Origin: QYOJ01 sp964616825
GTDB taxonomy: Bacteria > Bacteroidota > Bacteroidia > Bacteroidales > FEN-979
Reading direction: 5' to 3'
Assembly (NCBI GenBank): GCA_964616825.1
Contig: CAZTSX010000005.1
Coordinates: forward strand, 62,001-126,000
DNA length: 64,000 nucleotides
Part shown: positions 1 to 8,739 of the stretch, piece by piece
Position numbering within the stretch: position 1 is the first letter of the stretch
Layout: the number at the start of each line of letters is the position of its first letter
The notes under the pieces: model-generated
Told to the model about the DNA's origin: nothing
Seen by the model: the letters and a program-made list of their open reading frames with translations, nothing else
Databases searched by the model: none
Position numbers and translations under genes: made by a program

Positions 1-923
1 TGTCCTTTGTCTACATACCGGTGTGCTTCAACTATCTGTTCAAGCGGAAAGGTTTTATCTGTAACCGCTTTAACATATCCAGCTTCAACCAGTTCTTTGA
101 GCTGGATAAAATACTCGGAACGCAACTTGAGAAGTCCATCATCTACTGATACATATTTTCCATTCTGACGAAGTGCCTTTTTTGATTCAATTTTTAGTTT
201 TGAAGTTTTGTTTTTCCCAACAGCATCAAAAATATAATCATATACTTCCAGATTTTTTATTGCATCTTCCTGTGTATAATCAATTATCTTTTCAGCTCCC
301 AGGAATTTTACTAATTCGGTATTCGATGAGCCACAAACTCCTGTAACTTCGGCACCAATAGATTTTACAATCTGGACCGCGATGGTTCCTATTGCCCCTG
401 AAGCTCCATAGATAAGCACCTTTTGTCCCTTCCGGATATCCATTTTTCTCAGATAATGTGTTGCCAGAATGCCTCCATAAGATACTGAAGCTGCTTCCTC
501 ATGGCTCATATTGTTCGGTTTGAGTGCCAGGCATCCGAGTTTAGACTCTTTTTCAGACATGCATGTATATTCTGCATATGCGCCAAAGCTATAGCCTGTA
601 AAACCAATGACCTGGTCACCTTTCCTAAATTGCTTTATATCTGTTCCAACCGATTCAATTTCGCCAGATAAAACAAGCCCAAGAATAGGTTTTTTCGGTT
701 TTGTGAAACCAATATAAAATTTCATCATTAATTCCATTATTTGTTTCATTGGGAACTTATGATCACCAGGTATATTAAAACCCCTGATGATGCAATCACT
801 TGCAGTTACAGCTGTTGCCTTTATCCGAATGATGACTTCATTATTTCCTGGAATGGGTTTTTCTGCTTCTGTAAGCTGAAGGACTTCCGGGGGCCCAAAT
901 TTTGTGCATACAACTGCTTTCAT
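1..923 (-). CDS. MDR-family NAD(P)-dependent oxidoreductase (partial)
   Basis: A medium-chain dehydrogenase/reductase of the quinone-oxidoreductase type; about 307 residues are visible and the C-terminus runs off the left edge. The N-terminus (MKAVVCTKFGPPEVLQL) is the usual GroES-like opening. A nucleotide-binding loop GASGAIG lies at about residues 173-179, followed by a beta strand and GVCGSSN, typical of NADPH-binding members. I see no cysteine cluster for structural zinc, so the zinc-independent zeta-crystallin/QOR branch is likely. An alternative start three codons upstream (ATG at 932) is equally possible. It is followed on the same strand by no gene in the window, and the cupin gene lies upstream. 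The substrate cannot be inferred. Family assignment is secure. Confidence 0.88.
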   Translation of the reverse strand, partial: MKAVVCTKFGPPEVLQLTEAEKPIPGNNEVIIRIKATAVTASDCIIRGFNIPGDHKFPMKQIMELMMKFYIGFTKPKKPILGLVLSGEIESVGTDIKQFRKGDQVIGFTGYSFGAYAEYTCMSEKESKLGCLALKPNNMSHEEAASVSYGGILATHYLRKMDIRKGQKVLIYGASGAIGTIAVQIVKSIGAEVTGVCGSSNTELVKFLGAEKIIDYTQEDAIKNLEVYDYIFDAVGKNKTSKLKIESKKALRQNGKYVSVDDGLLKLRSEYFIQLKELVEAGYVKAVTDKTFPLEQIVEAHRYVDKG

Positions 924-1137
924 TTTTCCCATATCATTTTGTAATTTAATTTCAGTGTTATCAAATTAATCCGGAGCTTAACTCCACTGTGGCAGGTTTT
1001 TCTCATATGGCTGAAGGCTTAATTGCAACGAAGTGCCATTTAAATTGAGCATGCGTAATCCCGATCTTCAAATTTACAGCCTGTTCGGGCGGACTCAGTG
1101 CAAGGTCCATCAAGGACTGAACCGGACTGTACCTATT

Positions 1138-1464
1138 TTATTTCTCAATAAAGTCTTCCCGTGCAGGGATAAAACAATCAATAACCTTGCATGTTGTTAT
1201 TGCCTTTGCCGAATGAACAACATTTGAAGGTATGTAAGCTGTCATTCCAGCTTTCATCACGCTTGATTCTTCATCAATAGTAAACTCCAACTCACCATCA
1301 ATCAAATTTGTCCATTGTTCATGTGGATGGCTGTGTGCAGGCAATTCGCATCCTGCATTTATGGTGAAATGACCAAAGGTAGCCTGGCCTGAATGAAATA
1401 CCGGTCCACTAATACCTTCCCATATTTGTAGTCTTTTCCTTGTATTGAAATCAATAAATGTCAT
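1138..1464 (-). CDS. small cupin-domain protein
   Basis: A 108-residue single-domain cupin. The first metal-binding motif is visible as HSHPHEQW with a downstream glutamate (GELEFTIDEE), and the second motif carries PSNVVHSA, giving the 3-His/1-Glu type metal site. Length is normal for stand-alone cupins. Proteins of this kind are often metal-dependent dioxygenases, isomerases or sugar-binding regulators; nothing here picks among these. It is transcribed away from the biosynthetic cluster and toward the oxidoreductase, 215 bases away, so the two may be cotranscribed, but no promoter could be placed between them. Confidence 0.8.
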   Translation of the reverse strand: MTFIDFNTRKRLQIWEGISGPVFHSGQATFGHFTINAGCELPAHSHPHEQWTNLIDGELEFTIDEESSVMKAGMTAYIPSNVVHSAKAITTCKVIDCFIPAREDFIEK

Positions 1465-1540
1465 ATATGTTGTTTTATATGTTTAAATCTTGATGGTAAA
1501 AATACAAAAAAACAGCTTTTATGGAATGATTTGTTCATTC

Positions 1541-1570
1541 TTGAAAATACCGTAAAAAAGGTTATTTTTG
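1541..1570 (+). promoter_or_regulatory. Bacteroidota-type promoter of the biosynthetic run
   Basis: A -7 box TATTTTTG lies at 1563-1570, matching TAnnTTTG. A TTG at 1541-1543 sits 19 bases upstream, the expected -33 spacing. The predicted transcript starts about 20 bases before the ketoreductase ATG. This is the only plausible promoter before the first gene of the 27-kb unidirectional run. Confidence 0.6.
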
Positions 1571-1597
1571 CTACCTTAATATGACGCTGCATACCAA

Positions 1598-2326
1598 ATG
1601 AAATACGCATTAGTTACAGGAGGATCAAGAGGGATTGGCCGTGCATGTTGCATAAAACTGGCTGAAATGGGATGCCATCTCCTGATTAATTATCACTCAA
1701 ATAAAGAGGCGGCAGAAGAAACCCTTCAGATGGTACGCGAAAAAGGATGCGATGGAGAACTTCTGAAATTTGATGTCTCCATCCTGGAAGAGGTCGAATC
1801 TGTAATCAATGAATGGATAGAACGAAATGAAGGCAACTATATCTCCATACTGGTCAATAACGCCGGGATCCGGAAAGATGCGTTGGTGATGTGGATGAAA
1901 GACGAAGAGTGGCAAGATGTAATCAACACCAATCTGAACAGTTTCCTTTACGTCACACGTCTCCTGATCCAGGATATGCTGATCAACAAATTTGGCCGGA
2001 TCATCAATGTGGTCTCACTATCCGGATTGAAAGGATTACCTGGTCAGGTTAACTACTCAGCGGCAAAAGCGGGAGTGATCGGGGCGACTAAAGCGATGGC
2101 ACAGGAGGTAGCCAGGAAAAAAGTTACAGTCAACGCTGTTGCTCCCGGATTCATCCGGACCGATATGACAAAAGATATTGATGAAAAACAGCTGAAGTCG
2201 ATGATCCCAATGGGACGGTTTGGCAATCCTGAAGAGGTGGCCGGTATCGTTGGATTCCTGGCATCGGATGAAGCTTCTTATATCACGGGGGCTGTAATCA
2301 ATGTAAACGGAGGTTTATATACATGA
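1598..2326 (+). CDS. 3-oxoacyl-ACP reductase (FabG-like)
   Basis: A 242-residue short-chain dehydrogenase that reduces beta-ketoacyl-ACP to beta-hydroxyacyl-ACP with NADPH. The cofactor loop TGGSRGIGR is at residues 7-15, NNAG at 87-90, and the catalytic triad is Ser140, Tyr153 and Lys157 (NYSAAKAG). The C-terminus has the FabG-like VNGG ending. It is the first gene of the long plus-strand run and its stop overlaps the next ketosynthase start by 4 bases, so the two are translationally coupled. It is the only ketoreductase of this kind in the window and so probably serves all the ketosynthases of the cluster. Assignment to SDR/FabG is secure; its dedicated role is inferred from position. Confidence 0.93.
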   Translation: MKYALVTGGSRGIGRACCIKLAEMGCHLLINYHSNKEAAEETLQMVREKGCDGELLKFDVSILEEVESVINEWIERNEGNYISILVNNAGIRKDALVMWMKDEEWQDVINTNLNSFLYVTRLLIQDMLINKFGRIINVVSLSGLKGLPGQVNYSAAKAGVIGATKAMAQEVARKKVTVNAVAPGFIRTDMTKDIDEKQLKSMIPMGRFGNPEEVAGIVGFLASDEASYITGAVINVNGGLYT

Positions 2327-3546
2327 ATCGTGTCGTCATCACCGGAATGGGTATATACTCAGTAATCGGGAAAAATCTTGAAGAGGTTAAAGATTCGTTG
2401 TACAAGGGAGAATCCGGTATTGTTCTTGATCCCCGTCGCAAAGAGATGGGATTCCGGTCCGGCCTTACAGGAACGATCGACAGGCCAAAACTTAAAGGGA
2501 TCCTCGATCGCAGGATGCGTGTAGGAATGGCAGAGCAGGGAGAATATGCATACATTGCCACCCTTGAAGCGCTTAAAACAGCTGGTATCGAGCAACCTTT
2601 CCTGGATCAGTATGAGGTAGGAATCCTGTATGGTAATGATAGTTCAGCCCTGCCGGTTGTAGAGTCTGTCGATATCCTTAGAGAGAAGAAAGATACCATG
2701 ATGATTGGTTCAGGGAATATTTTCCAGGCTATGAACTCCACGGTCTCAATGAACCTCTCGGTGATCTTTCGTCTCCGGGGTATCAACTTCACGATCGCCG
2801 GCGCCTGTGCCAGCGGTTCACATGCTATAGGACTCGGCTACATGATGATCAAACAGGGCCAGCAGGATATCATCATCTGCGGTGGCGCTCAGGAGATTAA
2901 TCCGGAATCTACTGCCAGTTTCGATGCTCTGAATGCTTTTTCAATCAACGAGTCGGAACCAACCAAAGCATCCCGCCCTTTTGACCGGGATCGCGACGGA
3001 CTGGTCCCCAGTGGCGGTGCCGCTACAGTGATCCTTGAGTGTTATGAGTCAGCTATGAAAAGAGGTGCGACTATCTATGGAGAGGTGATGGGGTATGGTT
3101 TCTCTTCTAACGGGGAACACATTTCACTCCCTAACGTCGAAGGTCCTCGTCGTGCGATGAAGATGGCTCTGATAGACTCCGGCATGGAAGCCGGTCAGAT
3201 GGATTACATCAATGCACACGCAACCTCTACCCAGGCTGGTGACGGAAATGAAGCCGAGGCGATTGAGCAGATCTTTGGCAGGACCAAGCCGTTGGTGAGC
3301 AGTACCAAATCGATGACGGGTCATGAGATGTGGATGGGAGGCGCCAGCGAAGTGGTTTACTCCGCAATCATGATGAAGAACTCGTTTGTGGCTCCAAATA
3401 TCAACTTCGAGAACCCGGATGAGGTAACGGCCCAACTGAACATTGTCAGAAAAACAACCGAAGCGGAGATCAACGCGTTTCTCTCCAACTCATTTGGCTT
3501 TGGCGGAACCAATTCTGCCCTCGTAATTCGAAAGTTTTCCCGGTAG
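2323..3546 (+). CDS. beta-ketoacyl-ACP synthase (FabF-like)
   Basis: A 407-residue condensing enzyme that extends acyl-ACP with malonyl units. The catalytic residues are present: Cys162 in AGACASGSHA, His299 in NAHATST, Lys329 and His334 in STKSMTGHEM. The usual GHTxGAAG after the last histidine is replaced by GHEMWMGGASE, so the pocket near that loop is unlike housekeeping FabF. The glycine-rich C-terminal SNSFGFGGTNS is intact. It overlaps fabG by 4 bases and precedes an ACP gene, giving a KR-KS-ACP start to the cluster. It is likely a functional KS dedicated to the cluster product. Confidence 0.92.
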   Translation: MNRVVITGMGIYSVIGKNLEEVKDSLYKGESGIVLDPRRKEMGFRSGLTGTIDRPKLKGILDRRMRVGMAEQGEYAYIATLEALKTAGIEQPFLDQYEVGILYGNDSSALPVVESVDILREKKDTMMIGSGNIFQAMNSTVSMNLSVIFRLRGINFTIAGACASGSHAIGLGYMMIKQGQQDIIICGGAQEINPESTASFDALNAFSINESEPTKASRPFDRDRDGLVPSGGAATVILECYESAMKRGATIYGEVMGYGFSSNGEHISLPNVEGPRRAMKMALIDSGMEAGQMDYINAHATSTQAGDGNEAEAIEQIFGRTKPLVSSTKSMTGHEMWMGGASEVVYSAIMMKNSFVAPNINFENPDEVTAQLNIVRKTTEAEINAFLSNSFGFGGTNSALVIRKFSR

Positions 3547-3563
3547 GTTTTTTAAAAATTATG

Positions 3564-3571
3564 TACTTTTG
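3564..3571 (+). promoter_or_regulatory. internal -7 promoter box before the ACP gene
   Basis: TACTTTTG matches TAnnTTTG and lies 17 bases after the ketosynthase stop. A TTG at 3569 would fall inside this box, which argues for the downstream ATG codons as the ACP start. No clear -33 TTG is seen. Confidence 0.45.
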
Positions 3572-3592
3572 CATCAATTAATGAATGTCCTG

Positions 3593-3841
3593 ATGCAGCA
3601 AGACGAGATAATCAACAAGATCAACCAATTACTGATCGAGGAGATTGAGATAGATGAAGATCAGATCCAACCACAAGCCGACCTGAAAAAAGACCTGGGG
3701 ATAGACAGCCTTGACTTTGTCGACCTTTTTGTTATCATAGAAAACAATTTCGGTTTCAAGATGAAAGCCGAGGAGATGACTGATGTAACGACACTCCAGG
3801 ACTTCTACAATTACCTGTTCCAACGCGTCAACCTAAACTAA
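3593..3841 (+). CDS. acyl carrier protein 1
   Basis: An 82-residue acyl carrier protein with the phosphopantetheine attachment serine in GIDSLDFVDLF, preceded by the acidic helix typical of ACPs. The length is normal. The start was placed at 3593 (MQQDEIINK) because the predicted promoter lies at 3564-3571; an ATG at 3581 would add four residues. It is followed after 7 bases by the acyltransferase gene. One of three ACPs in the cluster (others at 11878 and 27757), suggesting that different carrier proteins serve different steps. The family call is secure. Confidence 0.92.
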   Translation: MQQDEIINKINQLLIEEIEIDEDQIQPQADLKKDLGIDSLDFVDLFVIIENNFGFKMKAEEMTDVTTLQDFYNYLFQRVNLN

Positions 3842-3848
3842 CCAGCGG

Positions 3849-4751
3849 ATGCCATCCTGGGAAGGAAAAACCCGCGGAGGGGTTCTTGGTTATCAACTAT
3901 TTATCTGGACTATTCGATACCTGGGAATCTCATTTGCTTATTTCCTGTTACGGTTTGTTGTCACCTGGTTCGTTTTCAATTCTCACCAGGCATTCAAAGC
4001 TACGTATTACTATTTCAGGGCCATCCACAATTATGGAGTCATGAAGGCCTTTTTCAGTATTTTCCGTAACTATTACATATTCGGTCAGATCCTGATCGAT
4101 AAAGTGGCGATGCTGACAGGATTTCAACACCGTTTTACGTTCACTTTTGAAGGAGAAGAGTATCTGCGCCGGATGAACAACGGCGGATTACTGATCAGCG
4201 CTCATGTCGGGAACTGGGAGATTGCAGGAAACCTGCTGAACCGGCTCAATAAGCGTATCCACATCATCCTTTTTGATGCCGAACATCAACGGATCAAAGA
4301 GTACCTGAAAGAGGTTTTGAAAGAACGTAATGTCCACTTTATCATCATTCGCGAAGATTACAACCACCTGAGAGAGATTGAAAAAGCTTTTGCACATGGT
4401 GATATCATTGCCATGCATGGCGATCGCTATATTGAGGGCAATAAAACGGTGATCCTTGATTTTATGGGCTTTCCGGTCAGGTTCCCTATTGGACCGATCA
4501 ACCTGGCAGCCCGTTTCAATGTTCCGGTTTCCTACGTCTTTGCTGTCAAGGAGAGCCGGTCGCACTATCACTTTTATGCAACTCCACTGCACCATGTAGA
4601 ATTTACCCGGAACCTGAAGAAGAGAGAGGTGATTCTGCGGGAAGCTTTAGCCATCTATGTGGGAAAATTAGAGGAGATCCTGAGGAAATATCCTCTTCAG
4701 TGGTTCAACTATTACGATTTCTGGACCCCTGAAAAAACAATAGCAAACTGA
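3849..4751 (+). CDS. LpxL/HtrB-type lysophospholipid acyltransferase-like protein
   Basis: A 300-residue member of the lipid A late acyltransferase superfamily. The catalytic H-x4-E motif is seen as HVGNWE, followed later by HGDRYIEG, which matches the conserved arginine-containing block. A hydrophobic N-terminal segment (about residues 17-38) suggests inner-membrane association. In aryl-polyene and flexirubin clusters such proteins join an acyl or polyene chain from ACP to a lipid or sugar. Here it sits between an ACP and a radical SAM gene, with gaps of 7 and 11 bases, so it probably uses an ACP-bound cluster intermediate. It is not a duplicate lipid A enzyme by context. Confidence in the family is high, in the substrate low. 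Confidence 0.88.
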   Translation: MPSWEGKTRGGVLGYQLFIWTIRYLGISFAYFLLRFVVTWFVFNSHQAFKATYYYFRAIHNYGVMKAFFSIFRNYYIFGQILIDKVAMLTGFQHRFTFTFEGEEYLRRMNNGGLLISAHVGNWEIAGNLLNRLNKRIHIILFDAEHQRIKEYLKEVLKERNVHFIIIREDYNHLREIEKAFAHGDIIAMHGDRYIEGNKTVILDFMGFPVRFPIGPINLAARFNVPVSYVFAVKESRSHYHFYATPLHHVEFTRNLKKREVILREALAIYVGKLEEILRKYPLQWFNYYDFWTPEKTIAN

Positions 4752-4762
4752 AAGTCCGGGAC

Positions 4763-6121
4763 ATGACGAAGAAAAAACTGCTTCTCATATCTGCTAACCG
4801 CTATGCGGTCCCCTACCCTGTCTATCCGTTGGGCATTTCCTATCTGGAATCTTACCTGCAAAAGCGATTAACCGGTTTCGAGATCAGGGTGTTTGACTTC
4901 AACCTTTTCACCGAAGAAGAGTTTGTCGCCTGCCTCAACCAATTTCAACCTGATTATACCGGCTTGTCAATCAGAAATGTGGACGATATCAACTCTATGT
5001 CCCGTGAATTCTTCCTCGCAGGATATAAAGAGGTCATAGCCCTGATCAGAGAAACAATTCAGACTACCCTGATCATTGGCGGTTCTGCCTTCTCCATCTT
5101 TCCGGAAAAATTATTTGCATATTTCAAGCCCGACTATGGTATCTTTGGTGAAGGTGAAGCAGGCCTGTACAGGTTATTGTCAAGTTTGCAGTCAGGAACA
5201 CCCGATTATTCAGTTGAAGGACTTGTTTATCAACTTAACAGTGAGGTTGTTGCAAATCCCAGGAAAAGCTACCTGAGATCGCCTGATCTCTCTTTCTCTG
5301 ACAACCTGACCCGGTTTTACTGGGAGAAGAGTGGGATGATGAACATTCAGACCAAACGAGGTTGTCCTTATTCGTGTATCTATTGTACCTATCCCCTGAT
5401 AGAAGGCCCGCATGTGCGTACCCTGAATCCGGATAAAATCATCGAAAGCCTGGAAGAGCTTTATTTCAACAGGAAAATCGACTATGTATTTTTTACTGAC
5501 TCGGTTTTCAACATCAACCGGAAATTTAACAGAGAGTTAGCAGAGAAAATGTTAAGATCGGAGATGAACATGAAATGGGGCGCATATTTCTCACCTCACA
5601 ACATCAATCTTGAGGAGCTGAAACTCTTTGTCAGATCAGGTCTCACCCATATCGAGTTCGGCACCGAATCATTCTCCGACCGAACGTTGAAGAACTATCA
5701 GAAGCACTTCAACGTCAATGAGATCATGGAAGTTTCTGACATGTGTAACGAAGCAAAGGTCTATTTTGCACACTTCCTGATCCTGGGAGGGTATGGGGAG
5801 ACAGATGATACCATCAACGAAGGATTTGAGAACTCTAAGCGAATTTCCAATTCCGTCTTCTTTCCATATGTAGGCATGCGAATATACCCCGGCACTAAGC
5901 TTCACGAATTGGCTTTGACTGATGTGTATGTCAGTCAGGATGACGCCCTGCTGGAACCTGTATACTACATGGCCCCGGGCATCGATTACGGGAGTTTGAA
6001 AAAGCGGGCAGATAACACGGGCAAGCGATGGGTTTTTACTGATGAAGATGTCGTCACGTTCATGAACCGGTTGCGACAACGGAAACGAAAAGGATCATTA
6101 TGGCATCATCTGAAGAAATAA
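4763..6121 (+). CDS. B12-binding radical SAM protein, lipid-cluster type (1)
   Basis: A 452-residue protein with an N-terminal cobalamin-binding-like Rossmann domain (about 1-150, with GGSAFSIFPE) and a radical SAM core whose cluster motif is CPYSCIYC (C-x3-C-x2-C). Such enzymes usually methylate or rearrange unactivated carbon. It is closely similar in domain layout and motifs to the enzyme encoded on the other strand at 31883-33094 (shared QxKRGCxxxCIYCTYP block), which makes these two paralogues within one cluster. Its C-terminal 22 bases overlap the next gene. The reaction is unknown; action on an ACP- or lipid-bound intermediate is inferred from the surrounding genes. Confidence 0.9.
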   Translation: MTKKKLLLISANRYAVPYPVYPLGISYLESYLQKRLTGFEIRVFDFNLFTEEEFVACLNQFQPDYTGLSIRNVDDINSMSREFFLAGYKEVIALIRETIQTTLIIGGSAFSIFPEKLFAYFKPDYGIFGEGEAGLYRLLSSLQSGTPDYSVEGLVYQLNSEVVANPRKSYLRSPDLSFSDNLTRFYWEKSGMMNIQTKRGCPYSCIYCTYPLIEGPHVRTLNPDKIIESLEELYFNRKIDYVFFTDSVFNINRKFNRELAEKMLRSEMNMKWGAYFSPHNINLEELKLFVRSGLTHIEFGTESFSDRTLKNYQKHFNVNEIMEVSDMCNEAKVYFAHFLILGGYGETDDTINEGFENSKRISNSVFFPYVGMRIYPGTKLHELALTDVYVSQDDALLEPVYYMAPGIDYGSLKKRADNTGKRWVFTDEDVVTFMNRLRQRKRKGSLWHHLKK

Positions 6122-6507
6122 ATATCCCCCAGAAACCGCCAATGGTAATGGTGGACAAACTGATCTCTGTTGGAGACAAGAAAGTCATTACCAGCTTCCT
6201 GATTAAGAGAGATAATGTCTTTTGCTTCGATGGCATTTTTTCTGAAGCCGGGCTGATTGAGAATATGGCGCAGACGGCTGCTGCAGGGATCGGGGCAAGA
6301 CAAGTTAACGACAATGAAAAGCCTCTGCGTGGCATCATCGGTGGCCTCAGGAGAATAAAGATTTACTCGCTTCCCGAAGCAGGTCAGGAGATCACCACAA
6401 ACATTCAAATTGAACATGAAATCTTTGATGCCACGATTGTTAAAGGGCAGGTATTTCTGAATGAATCAATATTGGCAGAATGTGAGTTGAAGATCTTTTT
6501 ACTTTGA
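6100..6507 (+). CDS. hotdog-fold dehydratase-like protein (ApeP-like)
   Basis: A 135-residue hotdog protein. The helix that carries the catalytic acid is clear (GLIENMAQTAAAG, Glu54), but the HFPG segment of FabZ is absent: the equivalent stretch reads VFCFDGIFSE. This pattern recalls the divergent dehydratases of aryl-polyene clusters. The gene overlaps the radical SAM coding region by 22 bases, which implies tight coupling. It would remove water from a beta-hydroxyacyl-ACP to give the polyene double bond, but the missing histidine leaves the chemistry uncertain. A second hotdog protein at 19844 has the HFPG block and lacks the acid. Confidence 0.75.
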   Translation: MASSEEINIPQKPPMVMVDKLISVGDKKVITSFLIKRDNVFCFDGIFSEAGLIENMAQTAAAGIGARQVNDNEKPLRGIIGGLRRIKIYSLPEAGQEITTNIQIEHEIFDATIVKGQVFLNESILAECELKIFLL

Positions 6508-6516
6508 TATTTTTTA

Positions 6517-6524
6517 TACTTTCG
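6517..6524 (+). promoter_or_regulatory. possible internal -7 box
   Basis: TACTTTCG, one insertion away from TAnnTTTG and a variant seen at Bacteroidota promoters, sits 25 bases before the ATG of the following gene. There is no well-spaced -33 TTG, so this is tentative. Confidence 0.3.
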
Positions 6525-6548
6525 CACATCCATTTAAATCATCGGATT

Positions 6549-6947
6549 ATGGAAGAACAGGAATTTAATTATAAATACAAAGATCCGGAACACGGGCATA
6601 ACAAAGAGCTCTTCTACTCCTACGATAAGGATGGGAAGTATAAGAAGCAGGTTAGATTTCATGACGATTCTGACCGGATTTTCATTGAACAGTTCTGGGA
6701 CATCCAGAATGACCGTATCGAAGAGGCCCGGCAGAACGTATTATCAGGGAAGAAAAGCCCCATCTTTTACTACATGGAGAAAAACCTGCTGGATGCCATG
6801 AATCTGGGTATGCAGGCAAAGATCTCACTATGGCGGGTAAAACGCCATCTCAAACCACGTGTTTTTAAGCGATTGAGCGAAGAGACACTGGCTAAATATG
6901 CTGAGGCTTTTAGTATTACCGTTGAACAATTAAAAAACATCGAATAA
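6549..6947 (+). CDS. conserved hypothetical protein with HTH-like C-terminus
   Basis: A 132-residue protein with no domain I can name. The N-terminal half is rich in charged and aromatic residues (EFNYKYKDPEHGHNKELFYSY). The C-terminal 50 residues (KISLWRVKRHLKP ... LAKYAEAFSITVEQLK) look like a helix-turn-helix of the Cro/C1 shape, in which the last helix often ends with a xxVxxL pattern. The ATG at 6549 is chosen because an upstream TTG in the same frame lies before the predicted promoter. It sits between a dehydratase and a BtrH-like gene. It may be a cluster-specific regulator or a structural adaptor; no function is assigned. Confidence 0.6.
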   Translation: MEEQEFNYKYKDPEHGHNKELFYSYDKDGKYKKQVRFHDDSDRIFIEQFWDIQNDRIEEARQNVLSGKKSPIFYYMEKNLLDAMNLGMQAKISLWRVKRHLKPRVFKRLSEETLAKYAEAFSITVEQLKNIE

Positions 6948-6964
6948 CCAGATACCGGAAATTT

Positions 6965-7984
6965 ATGGAAAAGGCACCAATCATGCTCGATTATACGCAC
7001 CGCCAGGCAGGACATTGTGAGAGTGGAACAACATCAAATCTTTTCAAGAATTATGGAATGGACATCTCTGAACCCATGGCTTTTGGTGTAGGAAATGGGC
7101 TCTATTTCAGCTACATACCTTTTTTAAAGATCCAATATGCTCCGATGATCTCTTTCCGGAACATACCCAACACTATATTTCGCAGGGGAACCAAACGCCT
7201 GGGAGCAGATGCCGTTGTAATTAAAAAATTCAAGACTCCAAAAGAGTCAATGGATGCTCTGGACAGGAATCTCGAAAAAGGAATCCCTACCGGGCTTCAG
7301 GTCGGTGTATTTCATCTCACTTTCTTCCCGCCCGAATACCGTATGCAATATAACATGCACAACATGGTTGTTTACGGCAAAGAGGGAGATATTTATTCTG
7401 TCAGTGATACGGTGCTGGAGGAACCTCAGACAATATCCCATTATGACCTGCAGCGGGTTCGCTGGGCTAAAGGAGCGTTTGCACCGAATGGAAAAATGTA
7501 CTGGATCAACTCTGTGGATAAAAATATAGATCTTAAAAAAGCAGTTACAGAAGGGATTGCCAAAACAGTTTATGAGATGATCAAGATTCCATTCCCATTG
7601 ATTGGCACCAAAGGCATTCGTTTCATGGCTAGAAACCTCAGGAAATGGCCGAAAAAGCACGGAGAGGAAAAAGCCGCTTTTTATCTTGGACAAATTCTGA
7701 GAATGTCGGAAGAGGTAGGTTCCGGGGGTGCCGGATTCCGTTTTATTTATGGCGCCTTCCTGAAAGAAGCAGGAGAAAAATTTGACAACCAGGATCTCCT
7801 GGAAGCATCGGAGTTAATGGGTAAAGCGGCAAATAAATGGAGAGAGTTCTCCTATATTGGAGCACGCAATTGCAAGAGCAGGTCTAAACCTACTGAAGAT
7901 TATGGTATGCTAGGAGATATGCTCAAAGAGATCTCCTATATGGAAGAAGATGTCTACAAAAAACTTGATAAAATCAAGCTCTGA
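6965..7984 (+). CDS. BtrH-like acyltransferase (BtrH_N / DUF4872)
   Basis: A 339-residue protein with the BtrH N-terminal domain: the catalytic Cys-His region is HCESGTTSNLFKNYG, followed by the characteristic SEPMAFGVGNGLYFSY. The C-terminal half has the DUF4872 signature GSGGAGFRFIYGAFLKEAGE. In butirosin biosynthesis BtrH moves an acyl group from an ACP to an aminoglycoside amine. By analogy this protein may transfer a cluster acyl or polyene chain from an ACP to an amine or hydroxyl. It lies 3 bases before the ABC transporter genes, so the transferred product may be the export substrate. Domain assignment is confident; the acceptor is unknown. Confidence 0.82.
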   Translation: MEKAPIMLDYTHRQAGHCESGTTSNLFKNYGMDISEPMAFGVGNGLYFSYIPFLKIQYAPMISFRNIPNTIFRRGTKRLGADAVVIKKFKTPKESMDALDRNLEKGIPTGLQVGVFHLTFFPPEYRMQYNMHNMVVYGKEGDIYSVSDTVLEEPQTISHYDLQRVRWAKGAFAPNGKMYWINSVDKNIDLKKAVTEGIAKTVYEMIKIPFPLIGTKGIRFMARNLRKWPKKHGEEKAAFYLGQILRMSEEVGSGGAGFRFIYGAFLKEAGEKFDNQDLLEASELMGKAANKWREFSYIGARNCKSRSKPTEDYGMLGDMLKEISYMEEDVYKKLDKIKL

Positions 7985-7986
7985 TC

Positions 7987-8739
7987 ATGTCTGACGCGTC
8001 CATCATCGGGATTCGGGATCTCACTAAATATTACAGGGGATCTGACGAACCGGCGATCGATCATATCTCGCTGGATATACACCGGAGTGAGATCTTCGGC
8101 CTGCTCGGTCCGAATGGCGCCGGAAAAACCACGACGATATCCATCTTGTGTGGTCTCTTCCCTCCAACCAAAGGTGAGGTTTCGATTGATGGAATGGATA
8201 TTCGCACCAACCGTGACAAGATCAAACACATCATCGGTATTGTTCCACAGGAAGTGGCTCTTTATCCTACCCTCACAGGATTGGAAAACCTGCAATTCTT
8301 TGGAAGAATGTATGGGTTGAGAGGCAAAGAATTGAAAGAGCGAATCCATGAGTACCTGGTCAGATTCGGACTGGAAAGCTTCGCCCGGAAATTGGTTTCT
8401 ACATACTCCGGGGGGATGAAACGGCGGGTAAACCTGATTGCCGGGCTACTTCATAAACCAAAAATTCTCTTCCTTGATGAACCTACAGTGGGTATCGATG
8501 TCCAGTCACGAAACGTAATCCTCGAATTTCTGCACGAACTCCAGGAAACCGGTACCACTATTATCTACACCTCACATTATATGGAGGAGGCAGAAAGACT
8601 CTGTTCAAGGGTAGCCATTATCGACCAGGGGAAGGTCATCGCTGTCGGAAAACCGAGCAAACTTGTGGAAGAACATCCTGAATTTAAAAACCTGGAAAAC
8701 CTGTTTCTGGGGTTGACCGGGAAAGACCTGAGGGATTAA
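7987..8739 (+). CDS. ABC transporter ATP-binding protein
   Basis: A 250-residue ABC ATPase. Walker A is GPNGAGKTT (residues 41-49), the Q-loop PQEVALYP, the signature YSGGMKRR and Walker B LFLDEPTVG, with the switch histidine in TSHYMEEAE. The sequence is of the DrrA/CcmA-type drug or lipid exporter ATPase family. Its stop codon directly abuts the permease ATG (8740), and the BtrH-like gene ends 2 bases upstream. The pair is probably an exporter for the cluster product or an intermediate. No sign of degeneration. Confidence 0.95.
   Translation: MSDASIIGIRDLTKYYRGSDEPAIDHISLDIHRSEIFGLLGPNGAGKTTTISILCGLFPPTKGEVSIDGMDIRTNRDKIKHIIGIVPQEVALYPTLTGLENLQFFGRMYGLRGKELKERIHEYLVRFGLESFARKLVSTYSGGMKRRVNLIAGLLHKPKILFLDEPTVGIDVQSRNVILEFLHELQETGTTIIYTSHYMEEAERLCSRVAIIDQGKVIAVGKPSKLVEEHPEFKNLENLFLGLTGKDLRD

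Noticed and set aside
741..1227. Two short plus-strand reading frames over the oxidoreductase and the gap beside the cupin gene
   Set aside because: They overlap the well-supported minus-strand genes, have no homology-like features and are typical shadows.
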